Source of the DNA: Elusimicrobiota bacterium
GTDB taxonomy: Bacteria; CG03; SLGR01; PWQF01
Direction of reading: 5' to 3'
Length of the DNA: 16,915 bases
Assembly: GCA_003557485.1 (NCBI GenBank)
Contig: PWOI01000002.1
Coordinates: 1 to 16,915 of the forward strand
The notes under the pieces are model-generated. The model searched no databases, was not told the DNA's origin, and saw nothing but the letters and a program-made list of their open reading frames with translations. The translations under genes were made by a program, and so were the position numbers. Below, piece after piece: positions 1 through 12,000 of this stretch. How positions within the stretch are numbered: position 1 is the first letter of the stretch; every line of letters begins with the position of its first letter.

Positions 1-3000
1 AAAATCCTCTTAGAATAAATTATATGGTAGCTAAATTCAGCGGAAGCAAAGATGAAGTGGGTTTTGCAATACCTTATATTGAACAATCACTTGAAGCTAT
101 GAGGCCTACACTGGATTTGCTGGGTGATAGAGTTGAGTTGATTATAACTTTTAATTCGGGAACAGCCAAGGAAAATGTTATAGAGTATGAAGTAGAAAGA
201 GTAAAGAAGCTCGCCAGAAGATATCCAAAAAATGTTGTGTTTTTATACACGAACAAAAAAATAGCAGAATGGACGGATAATGTAAAAGGAAAAGCAGGAC
301 GCACCGGTGCTTTCGGCCAGAAAGCCGGCACAGTTGAAAATGGTGTCCAGCTGTTAGTAACCGGTGAATCCTTTCCTGTTACACATGTTGACCAGGGTCT
401 GGAGGCCTCACAGGTTCCGGATTCCCGCCTGTTCAGCGAAGTCTGGTCGTCAGACCTTTCCAGAGCCCTGGGTGTAGATGGAGATAATGAAACAATCAGA
501 GAGGACATACTTGCAGGAAGGAAAGTTGATATAACAAATGTGCCGGAGTTTATGATAGTAATGGACGACAAGAACGAGCTTCTTTTCGGGAGTGATTTGG
601 AAAATGCTCTTGCAATAATGCTGCATCCGGAAAACAGGCATATAGTGATGGCTACTCCAAATATCGCGATTACCCCTCCTTTTGAGCCTGGTAAGTATCC
701 AAAAGAGAGTGCTCTGTGGCGCATTATGCGCTCGGCAAGGGACATTCACAATGAATTTAACGCAAAAATTCTTGCGGGTATGTATAGAAACCAGATGGCG
801 TTTTTCGGTAAGGGTATGGTCCGTCTTCCGGAGTATTATGACAGGGTGTACGGCCGTGATGTGCAGCCCCATCCGCATGCTACTTCTCACGACTGGCAGG
901 AATCTGTGGCAGTCACATATGCAGACGGATTCTACGGTTCCACGGATTTCTCAATAGAAGTGCTGCAAGAGTCTGGAGACGGTTTGGAAAAAACGATTAA
1001 AGTAAGGCTTAACGAAGAAGTTTCTTTTGTCAGGATTAAAATTTGCCCCGATACTGCGGATGTAACTATAAGTCACATTACCCCTGAAACAGGTGCTTTT
1101 GAAGAGTACAGGGAATTTAAAGGTGTTTTTAATCTGCCCTCTACTAAAGAAAAGTGGGAGAATACCTTGCATACAACTTCAGAGCAGGCAGAAAAAATTG
1201 TAACCCTGCAGGAAGAGCTTGAAAAACGGGGAGAAAAACTTACTGCATATAATTTTGAGGAAAAAATAAGAGAAAACAAACCGGATTTGGCCAATGAGAT
1301 TAATATCAAAAAAGCTGGCAACTGGCTGCGCAGTGAAGGGAGGAAATACCTTTTGGAATATATTACCAGTTTTTACAGCAATACAGTCAATTATGGAGAG
1401 AGAGATATGATGAATTTCGTATCTTACCTTATCAGGGATTCCAGGTGGCTTAAAGGAGATTTTCAGATGTACAGGACGTTGGGGCCCTACTCTGATCTTC
1501 TTCCCCCCTATCATAGCTGGCACCTTAGCGGTATTGGAAGAAGATTTTTCGGGGATCCTTCCTTTGCAACATTACTTCTGCTGCTGAACTCCCTGTGGCT
1601 TGTTCCTACCCTGGTGTCAATTCCTTATTTTCCGGTTATTGCCGGAATTACTTTTGGGGTGACCATGTTTGGAATAATATTTATTGACCGCGTTATAGAT
1701 CCCATAAGGTACGAAAGGGTAAAAGCAGAGAAACAGGGTGTGCGTTTCAATCTTTTTGAAAGCGTTGCAAGAGGAGCGTTTCAGCTTTTAAAGGGCGTTT
1801 TGGATACTGTCAGGACAACAGTCATATCACTCCCCCTTGTTTTAGTAAGGCCGTTCATGGTTTATATACAATATATGCTTGAATCTGGAAAAAAAGATAA
1901 AGAACCCGATTGGCCTTCGGCAACATTTCTTGTTACAAAGGAGTTTGCAGAAAGTATAGGTTTTGGGGACGAGTTTGATATGTATATATATGATGCTGTA
2001 TTTGTAGCGTTTCTTTTTTCCGCAGGTGTAGGCGCTCTATTTATGCTTGGGTGGGTTCCATTTACCATGTTCGGTGTTTTTGGGCTTATGCCGGTGCTGG
2101 GTGCATTTACAACAGGTTGGATCGGTATAAAACTTACCGGGAAATCACGGGATCTTTCTGAACCGGGGGATTCTCTGTGGCGGAAGGGGGCAGTAGCGGG
2201 TTTGTTTGTGCTGGGCGTGGGCGGGTACGCTGCGTTATACTTTGCGGCAGGCATAACGGTTCCGTTTATGCTGGCCGGCCCCGCGCTGGTTCTTTTCTCG
2301 TTTCTTGGGGTGCGCTGGGCCGAGCAGCCGGTAACTTTTGAAAGGGCACCTCCCGGAGGCAAAATTTTCGGATGGTTAGGCAGCAGGATAGCAAGGGCAT
2401 CCGTATCGCTTCTCCTTATTGTCAGTTCTATTGCAGTTCCGTTAGCTGGGGAGTTATTTAAAAATATGCCGGCAAATGTTCCGGATGCTATATTACAAGT
2501 AACAAATGTTCTTTTCCCGGATGAAGAAAGTAGATATGCATTCGGTGACCAACACAGATATCTTTTCCGGGGAATAGACGAAGAATACAAGAGTATGGAC
2601 TTTTACCTGCCCGAAGATCCGGTCTCCGGTCTTCCTTCCACCCTCAAACCCCGTGAAGATGCGGTCGTTCTTGATGAGACACAAGCGCGTCCCGCAACTC
2701 TTGGTCGGGCTATTCCTCCTCTTATAGGAGACCCAAGCGTTTTTGAGGAAGTAAAAGGGGATCCGCGTTCTGTGCTCAGAGAGGTTCCTGTCCGGCAAGA
2801 TCTTGCCGTAGTGCCCCAGGCACGGCCCTTTAGGGAAATGCCTTTAAGGCAGCCCCGTTTACGGGATACTCGACAATTGAGAGAATTCTTTGAGGCTGCC
2901 GAGGCCCTGGGAACGCCGAGAACTTTAGGTTCTACTATTGTAGGGGCAGTAAAAACAGGTGTCGGGATTGTTTTTCCGCCGGCCGGGATAGTTCTTGGAG

Positions 3001-6000
3001 TTGTTGACAGGGCAACTGCAGTTAATGAAATAAGAAAATACGGCGACAGGTGGCCCTGGTTTACTTTGGCTGATCCTGTTGTTGCCCAGTTCTGGTTTGA
3101 GGCAAACTTGCTCACAAAGGAAAAGGATATGGAAGAGATAGCAGAGATATTCAGATGGGATGATATTGCAAAATTCTGGAGAACAGGTATCAGTGAGCAG
3201 AGGCGGAACTGGAAACACTACGAGGAACTTCAGGCAGCAGTTCTTTCACTCTATTATTCCGGGCAGGAAGTAAACGAAACTAATGTCAGGGCTTTTCTTG
3301 ATGAATACAGGAAAGTAGAAAGCCTGGCTGAAAAATATCCGAGAATATCTCTTACTCCTTTCAGACTGGTGCCTGACGGAGGCAGAACGCTTCTTAAGGC
3401 TTTTGGTAATATAAGTTTCTATATACCTGTTCTTCCGGGTATTCCCGGAACCCAGGGTGTGGTTCTGGCTGATGCTTTTTTCTCGGGGGATTCAGGAACT
3501 TTTGAATCTCTGACCGCTTTAGCGGTTGCAAACGGCATTTCTGTTGAAGAAATTATGGAAATTCTCGGGTTTGATTATGTAAACGAAAGATGGGCTGAAT
3601 TAGACTTTAATAATATTGACCCGATAATAAGAAGGGCCTACTACAACCAGCTCCGCAGGGAATATGACCGCAACGGAATGGAAAATGTGGAAATTACAGA
3701 TGATGACGTAAAACTTCAAATACTTCAGGCAGAGTATTCAATGGCGCTTGATGCCTGGGAATCCACCGGAGGAGAGGGTTATCCTGCACACGAAGATATA
3801 AGAAAGATATCTTCAGAGCTACAGAGAATCATGGCTGCCGTTGGCCCTCAAACTTTGTTCCCGTTCAGGGATATACACGGCAACATAACAGACCTGGGTA
3901 TATCCGGAATTATTGCAGTGGAAGCCTATGCTGCGCGGGAGATTAAAGGATGGACGCTTGATCAATATATGGACTCCTTAATTCCGCGGCTCGAACTTAT
4001 ACAGGAATATAAACGATCAGATGTGAAAATCCCGGAAGATGTTTCTGACGAACTGCTGTTTCAGAACGAGATGCGCCGCCGCGGCCTTGAAACCGACCCC
4101 AGGATTGATGACCCGGCAGTGGCCGATGCAATTGACGAGTCAATTCGTAATATGTCTTCCGAGGCCAGGGAGTTTACTTCTTATATGTGGCTGGCATTGC
4201 TGGGTATGGAAGCCCCGGAAGGTGTAGAGTCCGAAGTTATAATAAAGACATTTAAAGATATCCTTGAATCCGCCCGTAACATCGGTTTTGATTCTGTTTA
4301 CGCGTGGGCGGCTGCAAGTTATCTTACAGTACCGTCTCTTTATAACCCTGATATGGATTTAACCGCATATATGAAGGGAGAACTTGAACAGGTCCGGGAA
4401 TGGGTGTCGGAAGAAGCTGACCGCGAAGACCGCGAAATTGACAATTTCAGAAAGTTCTCCGATACGATTCTCAGAATCAATTGCCGCAAACAGGGTTACA
4501 CGGAAAGTCAGATTGATCTTCTGCTGGAGCAGTCCGCGGACTCGGAAAGAAAGTATACCGCATTTATGTTCCTGGCTGATTTGAAAGGAGTTGCTGAAAA
4601 AAACAACCTTGACCCGGCGCCGTCGGAGCTTGCAGGCAGGTGGCTGGAAATTTACAGCCACGGACTGGGACAATACGAATCCATACCCTGGGAGGAAGTA
4701 GCAGGGTACTGGACAATTAAATCTTTTGTTACAGGAATGGATGCAGGGCAGATACTTGCTGAGTTTGAAGGTGATTTAAGAAAGGCGGATGAGTGGCTGC
4801 GTGTGGGAATAGATTTGGATGAAAAATTTATAGAGATAACATTACGGAACAACTATAGAGAGCAGGGGTTCAGCGAATCCGATATTGAACGTTTGCTTGA
4901 ACAGACCGGGGAAGAAGAGAAGAAATATACAGCATTTATGGCGCTTGCCGGAATGGCCAGGCTTGCCGAAGAAAACAACCTGGAACTGGCCCCCTCGGAG
5001 CTTGCAGGCAGGTGGCTGGAAATTTACAGCCACGGACTGGAACGATATGAATCCATACCCTGGGCGGATGTGTCGGGGTACTGGACGGTGCTCTCCTACA
5101 GAGCGGAATTTACTTCTGTTGACAGTATGTTTGCCCGTTTTTCGGAAGAGTTTGAAATTGTCAGCGGATGGCTCAGTGACAGAAAATTCTCTCCGGGAGA
5201 GAGATTTGTTGAGACAGTCAACAGAAACTTATTCTCGGAGCAGGGGTTTAGCCCTGAAAATATAGATATGCTGATGGAGCAGACTCCTTCAGATGTCCTT
5301 CTTTTTAACTCATATATGTTTCTGGCGGGGCTGCACCTGGATGCCGTCCATAACCAGGTTAGTATATCCCCCGGTGTGCTTTCCCGAACCTGGCTGGGTA
5401 TGTACAGTGCCGGAATAAACGGGGAGCATAGAAGTATTCCCTGGATGGATGCCGCCGGCGCGTTTATGATGGAATACCTCATAAACAGGGAAACTCAGGA
5501 ATGGGAAAGTGTTGAAGACTACCTGGGTTTTATTGACGGGAAACTTTCGTGGGTTAATTCAATGATATCCGGAGGGAGAGCGCTGCCCTGGGAAGAGTTC
5601 GCAAGAGAGAACGCATTCAGGGGACAGATAATTATGCGCGGCCTTGATTACGATCCAAGGAAAAGGGATTCCGGGATGGAAACACTTATAAATAATTTTA
5701 TTGACAGTGAAAAACCGGGTGTCCTGAATTTTAACGCCTGGATGACTCTTGCAAGTATAAGGCAGGAGTTTAAGGAAAGGTTTGGAGATGAACTGAGTGA
5801 TGAGCAGGTAAGCGAAGCTGCCTCAATTCTTTTGGGATTCTGGAGCCAGCTTCCTGAAATATATCCTAAACTTCCTCTTTTTAAGCCGGGTGTTGTTGAA
5901 AATATGGTTGTTGAAGCTCTTACAATGGAGAACCCCGGTCAGGTTGTGAATATGCAGAACCTTGAAGTTGTAAATGATTTATGGGAAACGGAAATTGATG

Positions 6001-9000
6001 AAGATATCAAAGACGCCCTAAGCGACGAAATATATGAAAGGACCGGAATACGAATTACTGACGGGGATATACTTCATCTTAACGCACTGCAGGCCGGCAT
6101 AGGGTTTCTGAAACAGAGTGGTCTTGAACTTGAAATAAACGGTGAAAATATACAGCGGTCCCTTCGTTTGATAACCCGGATACGCTCTATGGCCGGTGAT
6201 TACCGGGAGCTTAATTTAAAGAAACAGGGGAACTCTGAGATATGGGCCGCTTTTGCAATCAATACCGGTATAGATGCGGACAAGTTAGAAACAGACTATT
6301 TTCAAAAGATTAAAGATCTTTTTGATCCTGTAAAATCGTCATTGTCTGATGGGGAAATACGGATAATGCTTGAACATCAGGAAAAAATAAGCGCGACCGA
6401 AAGAGATACCGCCGCCGGAATGTATGGAGTGGACGCTTCTCGTCTGGCTGAGCCCGATATAGAAAAAAACGACTTTGTCACAGAAATTGCAAGGTTTCAC
6501 CTGCGGCGCGCCTATGAACTGGGGCTTGGGACAGAAGGAGTGGACAGTTTTTTCTCTGTTTTAAAGGGAGTAAAGGATGCTCACGGCGGATTCCGTCAAG
6601 ATATGGAGTACAGCGAGCTTCGTGAATGGCAGAGCCGGATGGAGTCCTACGCTTTTGGCCTGCATCAAATCAACCTCCTGGTTTTCGGGGAGGCCGCGGA
6701 TGAGAGCTTAAGGGAAGCGGTCGGTGATTTCAGCAATTTTGAAGTTTTAAAGGAAGCGTTTCTGGAAAACCTGTCGGCGGTCCGGGGCAGCGATGAGGTG
6801 TTAGGACAGCTTAAAAGTATCGAAAGAGATAGGGATGCAGATCTGGCTTCGGCGTTTGAATTTAACTGGACATTATGGATGACGCTGCGGGAAGTAGATA
6901 TTGAGGAAATGGAGAGCATAGTCTCTAATCTTGATTTTGTAAGAGAAGCCCGCGCAGGTTTGATCGGGCTTGAACTTCCGGAAGAAACAGGTGTAGCCTT
7001 TGACGATGCCCTGCATATTCACCGTAGAGGGGACAGCTGGCTGAGCAGGATGCTTTTTGAACTCGAAACCAAGGTGCAGAGGACTGAAGAGAGACTCTGG
7101 GCCAACCGCGTTGTCAAGCATGCCTATTCGGAGTTTTTTGATATAAACCTTGATGAAGATATTCCGGAGCATAAGAGGCTTCTTGAGAGCATATATCACT
7201 GGTATCTTAGACTGGAATCCCGGAATCCCGGCGGGAACAACTTTGAATATATTGTTGAGACACTTGCCGGGGTCGGGGAAATTGAAGAATTTGAACCTCT
7301 AATTACTGCTCTCGGCCGGCTCTCGCCCAGATCCCATACTCCTTCCTTTACAGAAGAAAACGCATATATGGAGAATTTGATATCGGAGATAAATTATGTT
7401 GAAAGGCTGAGGGAAAATCTTCTCCGTCTGCAGAGGGAAAGCAAAGATACTGCAGATCTGGAAAGAGATTTACAGCAGGCCGAAGAACGTCTTGAGCGGC
7501 TTAAAAATCAGGCGGGGGCGGAGAATACGGTTAATATGGTCAGGGACTATCTAAATGAAATGGATAGTTTTGACGATAATGTCAGGCGCAGGGTGCAGGA
7601 AAGGCTTGACAGTATTGATCCGGCGGAAAGGTTGCCTCATAGGGAATCTGTAATAAGTCAGGCCAGGCTTGCAGATCGGCATCTTAATGAACTAAGAGCA
7701 GATAAGCGTAGAAATGAAATGGATGTTTTGCTGGGATCAATTGGAGTTTTTCTCTCTTATTTTTTTATTAGTAAAAAGAGTCATGAATCGCGAGAAAAAA
7801 GAAAGGCGGCAGCCGAGGCAGCGAAAAAAGCGGCTGCGGCAAAGAAAAAGACCTCACCTCCTATGGACCACACGGCAGCCCTTAATCAGATAAACACAGA
7901 CTATACTGAAAAAGAAATAAAAATGAGCAGAACATTGGAAAGAATGAAGCCCGAAACGCTTGTGGAACACGCTAAATCACTTAATTCAGCAAGTCTTCCG
8001 GTGACTCATACTACCCTCAGGTATAATCCTGAAACGCTGATAGAAAGAGCCCGTATTTTAAGGGAAAGAGGAATTGAAGTAACAGCGGCATCTCTTACAA
8101 GAAATTATAATCGCATTACTTCTATTGCTCCTGCATTAGGAGAAAACATTCCGCGGCTCATAGGAGATGCCGCATCCTATTATTTCCGCCTTGAAAACCA
8201 TCTGCGATTTGCCATGGATCTTCATGAAGCGCTAAATAAAGGGACAGCAAACGCTCTGGCAATGCTGCTTAAGGGCGAGAAAGATGAAGCAGTTTTTGTT
8301 GATACTGACGGTTATAGTGATGAATTAAATATTCTTAAAGGAGTTGAAGGTATAGATGAAGTAAGGGTGAGCAATCAGGATCCTGAACTGGTGTTTCAAA
8401 ACGAGGGTGTTTACGGGCTTGCCACAGTTGAAATTGTTGAAGGGAAAAAAGCCCTGATAGTTCACAGGCTTGTCTTAGACGCGCTTAGAGATCGGGGACC
8501 GCCTGCTGTATACGAGTCTGCAAGGCAATACCTGGAAGAACTTGCAAGACATGAACTTGATGAATTTAATTTCCTTCAATCCAACCCCGGAAAAACTTCC
8601 GAAGATTTTCATGAAAAATTAAAAGCTGAAAACTCCCGCCAACTGAATCTTTTTGAATTTAAAAGACATATAAAAGAGCAAATAGTATTTCAGGAATACA
8701 ATCTGGCCCTTGAAGATATAAATAGACATATAGAAGACAAATCTAAGTTTGTGAGTTTAAATGATGCATTAAAACAGCTTGCGCCAGCGGAACTTACACA
8801 GAGGGCCCAAATGCTCCGTTATTTGAATGTTGAAGTAAACTGGCAGACACTTACGGATACGGAATTCTTTAACGATCATTTTTCAGTGACGGAACACCCG
8901 TTTTATCCCGAAGGCGCTGAAATTGAGTATCTGCATATGGATGGGTATTATCTTACTGATCCTGTAAAAAGATATCCAAATAATTCATTTTTTATGGAGC

Positions 9001-12000
9001 GGGAAAATGGGTATATATTTGTAAAGTCTCCGGCCAGCATATTTGCCCGTGATGTTAACGCAGAAGAAGCTATCATTATGAGCCTGCAAGGCAATATTTG
9101 GGTATCAGGAGAGCCGGAACCTGCAGTGGCATTAGTAAGAGTATACCCTGAATACAGAAGGGATACAGCAACCGCTAAAGATACACTTGAGAGAGTATTG
9201 AATACATTGTTTGAGGAGATGGAAAAACAGGGCTTTCATATCATTAATGTTTCACATAACGCTCCAGGCGGTGTTCCTGTCATAAATGTAAACGGGCTTA
9301 ACTACGATCAGATAAGAGATATTATAAGAAACGAGGTGAATCCCATCAGAGGGCCCGGGTGCGCAGTTGATCAATGGGACTTATCTCTTACTTCTGAACG
9401 CGGTCTTCAGAGATGCAACCTGCTGTCTATTGAAACATCTCCTAAAGATACAGAAGGCGAAACCTGGCAGGCTTCCAAAAAGGAATGGTTTGCTCCTAAA
9501 GATTTGATTTTGTCTTCTTTTTACGAAAGCCGTTACTCGTATTACGGGAATAATGTCCCGGTTCTTATTTCAAATGCCATAAAATATCTCAGTCGTATTG
9601 ACCCTAATTCGCGGCTTGTTTCCGAACTTATCAATGCAGCAGGGAATGCCCTTGCGGTTCTCCTTAAGGGAACCGTTGACGAAAACATCCTGACAGAAAG
9701 TCAGCTTTCAGAGAAGGGGTTTACGACTATGAGAGACACCTTGAGAGTTGAAAGCAAAATGAATGTTCAAGTAAGCAACCAGGATATTAACCTGATATTT
9801 CAGGGCGACGATATTTACGGCCTTGCTACAATAGAGGTTGACGAAAGAAGCGGAGAGAAGACATTGATAGTTCACGAATCAGTCCTGAATGCGCTTCAAA
9901 AACGCGGTCCGCCTGCAGGATTTACGGTTGAATCTTTCCTTCAGATGCTTGCCCGCCACGAGATAAATGAGTATGCCTACCTAGAAAATAATAGAGGAAC
10001 AAGTTCCGAAGATTATCATAAATCTTTAGATAAAGACCACGAAGAACAAGCCCTTTTTGAGTTTAAAAATACAATAAAAGATTCTTTTTTTATTGCCTCC
10101 CCTACAGACAGGGAAAAACAGCGAGCCGATCAGGTTCTCATAAAAGTTAGAGACATGGTCAGCCCGATCAGCCGGGATGACAAGAGTGTAAGCAAAGCCG
10201 TAGGAGGCCTGCTTGAATCGCTGGAATCTACTATAGAGGGTTTAAAGAATCATGATCCGTATGATCCGGAGTCGTACCTGGCAACAGCCCAGAGGGCTCA
10301 CTCAAATGCCTCGCCGGGTGACGAAGAAAAATTTCCCGGGTACAATGCTGTTCTGAATGAACTTGAGAAGTTATACAGCCTTTCAATAAAGGAGTGGAAT
10401 AACGTAGCGGAATTAATTAACTCGGGAGAAATAAACCCCGGCGGTACAAGTTATAAAGTCTCCATTGAAGGTGAAGAAGCCGTTGTTCCGGATGATTTAC
10501 AGAGGCCTTCAAGAGCAATCTTTTATGCTACAAAGTTTGAGCCGGCGCAGCTTGCCCATCTTCTGGTTATTCCAAAACTTCTGGCTGAAAAGAAAGCCGA
10601 TAAGGTGGTGTTAATGAATGATAACAGCGATCCGGAGCGCAAACCCGGTCTTATCAGTCTGGCCATACGCGACCCCATAGCCCGGAAAGCTTTAGAGTCT
10701 TTCGGTGATTTCATACAGTTCACAACTTTTCAAAAAGAAGAACTGGATTTATTCCGCGCGGACGGAGAAACGGTATTCGGGGAATTTCTGAAGCAGAATG
10801 CCTCAGTGCCGCTGACTGCGTTTTATGTGGCAGGTTATGACCATCTCCGGTTGAGATACACTGACAGGAAAACCGGTGGTCTCCGCAACGATACTCCGCT
10901 TAAGATTGCAGAACTTAAAACTGAACTTCAAGGGCAAATACATTCAGAAACAGATATAAACCTTATCTTTTTAAAGCGTCCCGGAATTGAATTGCCGGAT
11001 CCTCCTGAAAAAGTTCAGCAAGAATCCAAAGTTCCGCTGTATGTAGTGGACCTCGGGCTTGATGTAAATGTTTCGGCGACAATGGTTCGCGAATTTGGCC
11101 GCTACTGGTTGACATTGTATCAGAACTATCAGTCGGCCGGCGCATTGGGAATCTGGGGGTTTGATAATGATCCTCTCTATCGCATCCGCCAGGATGAAAT
11201 TGCTCAGGGACTGATAGGATCGCTGGGGCTGAGAAAAGATAAAGAAGGTAATTTTTATGATTACAGCGGTTTTGATGAGGGAAAATTTAAAAATCATCTT
11301 CAGGAAGCCGCCGGCAGGGCAATAGAGCAGACAGACAGAGCTCTGATAAAAGTATTTCTTGATGATCAGACAACTGATGAGCGTCGCAGTGAGTTGATGA
11401 GAGTACGCCAGCTTCTTTTTGAGAGGGTTAGGGAAAGTCTTTCACCTTCTTTTAAAAATGAGATAGAAAGTTTTCAAGAGTTTCTCAAAGAAAACCCGAT
11501 AGTGGACGGAAGAATGCTTACCGAAAATGACAGGTTGAAAGCTGTCCCGGGACATAGGCACGGTCTTTTGAACGAGGCCAGAAGCATACTCGAGTCCGAA
11601 ACCAGTTCCAGGGATGAAAAGATACAGGCGGTGCGTTCTCTGTGGAGATGGACAGATTCAGGGGCATTAAAAGTTCTTTCGGATTCTCTTATAAAGTACA
11701 GGCATGATCCTCTTATAACAAGGGAGGTTTTGAAGGCGCTCCATGCGAATAAGCAGGATGGGGTTTTGAGAGGCAGGGAAATAGAGCACTATAGCATTAC
11801 CGGAACAATATGGAGACTGGTTGATGATTATGGATTATCCAGGGATAAATTTACGCTTATTCAAACGGAACCTATGCAGGAGTTTTTGCTAAGGTTCGAT
11901 TTTTCCGGAAAAGGATTTTACGATTTAGAAAATTTTATAGAGCAGTTGAAAAATTACTATGTTAAAAAAGACCCCTCTGTTAATGTCCAAGTGAAACACC

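Larger units (their letters stand above)
4173..5905 (+). repeat. Tandem protein repeats of about 124-142 residues in the helical tail
   Basis: Units begin with an aromatic-x-x-[FYW]-M-x-LA motif at residues 1384 (FTSYMWLA), 1511 (YTAFMFLA), 1635 (YTAFMALA), 1761 (FNSYMFLA) and 1903 (FNAWMTLA), so spacing is 127, 124, 126 and 142. Within units 2-4 a W-L-x-[IM]-Y-S motif recurs at W1540, W1664 and W1790, followed by SIPW. Next comes a helix ending in EW or GW, then EQG[FY]xxxxIxxLxEQ. A weaker leading copy may start near residue 1295. Every unit looks all-alpha. The fold and ligand are unknown. Units 2 and 3 are nearly identical over their central part; the outer ones are strongly diverged. Confidence 0.85.

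Noticed and set aside
24-26. ATG at 24 as the true start of the giant gene
   Set aside because: No ribosome binding site precedes it, the frame is open to the window edge, and starting there would remove part of the first strand of the catalytic fold.
1862-2590. Long antisense open frame of 242 codons, and other antisense or shifted frames of 60-220 codons
   Set aside because: They lie wholly within the giant coding frame, have no ribosome binding sites or recognisable domains, and their composition is that of shadow frames.
4623-5040. 46-bp direct repeats as CRISPR or mobile-element ends
   Set aside because: They are two in-frame copies inside coding tandem repeats 124 codons apart, with no spacers, inverted repeats or transposase.
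10515-10560. Calling the NadD-like domain an active NMN adenylyltransferase
   Set aside because: The first His and the Gly of the HxGH motif are replaced by Gln and Ala.
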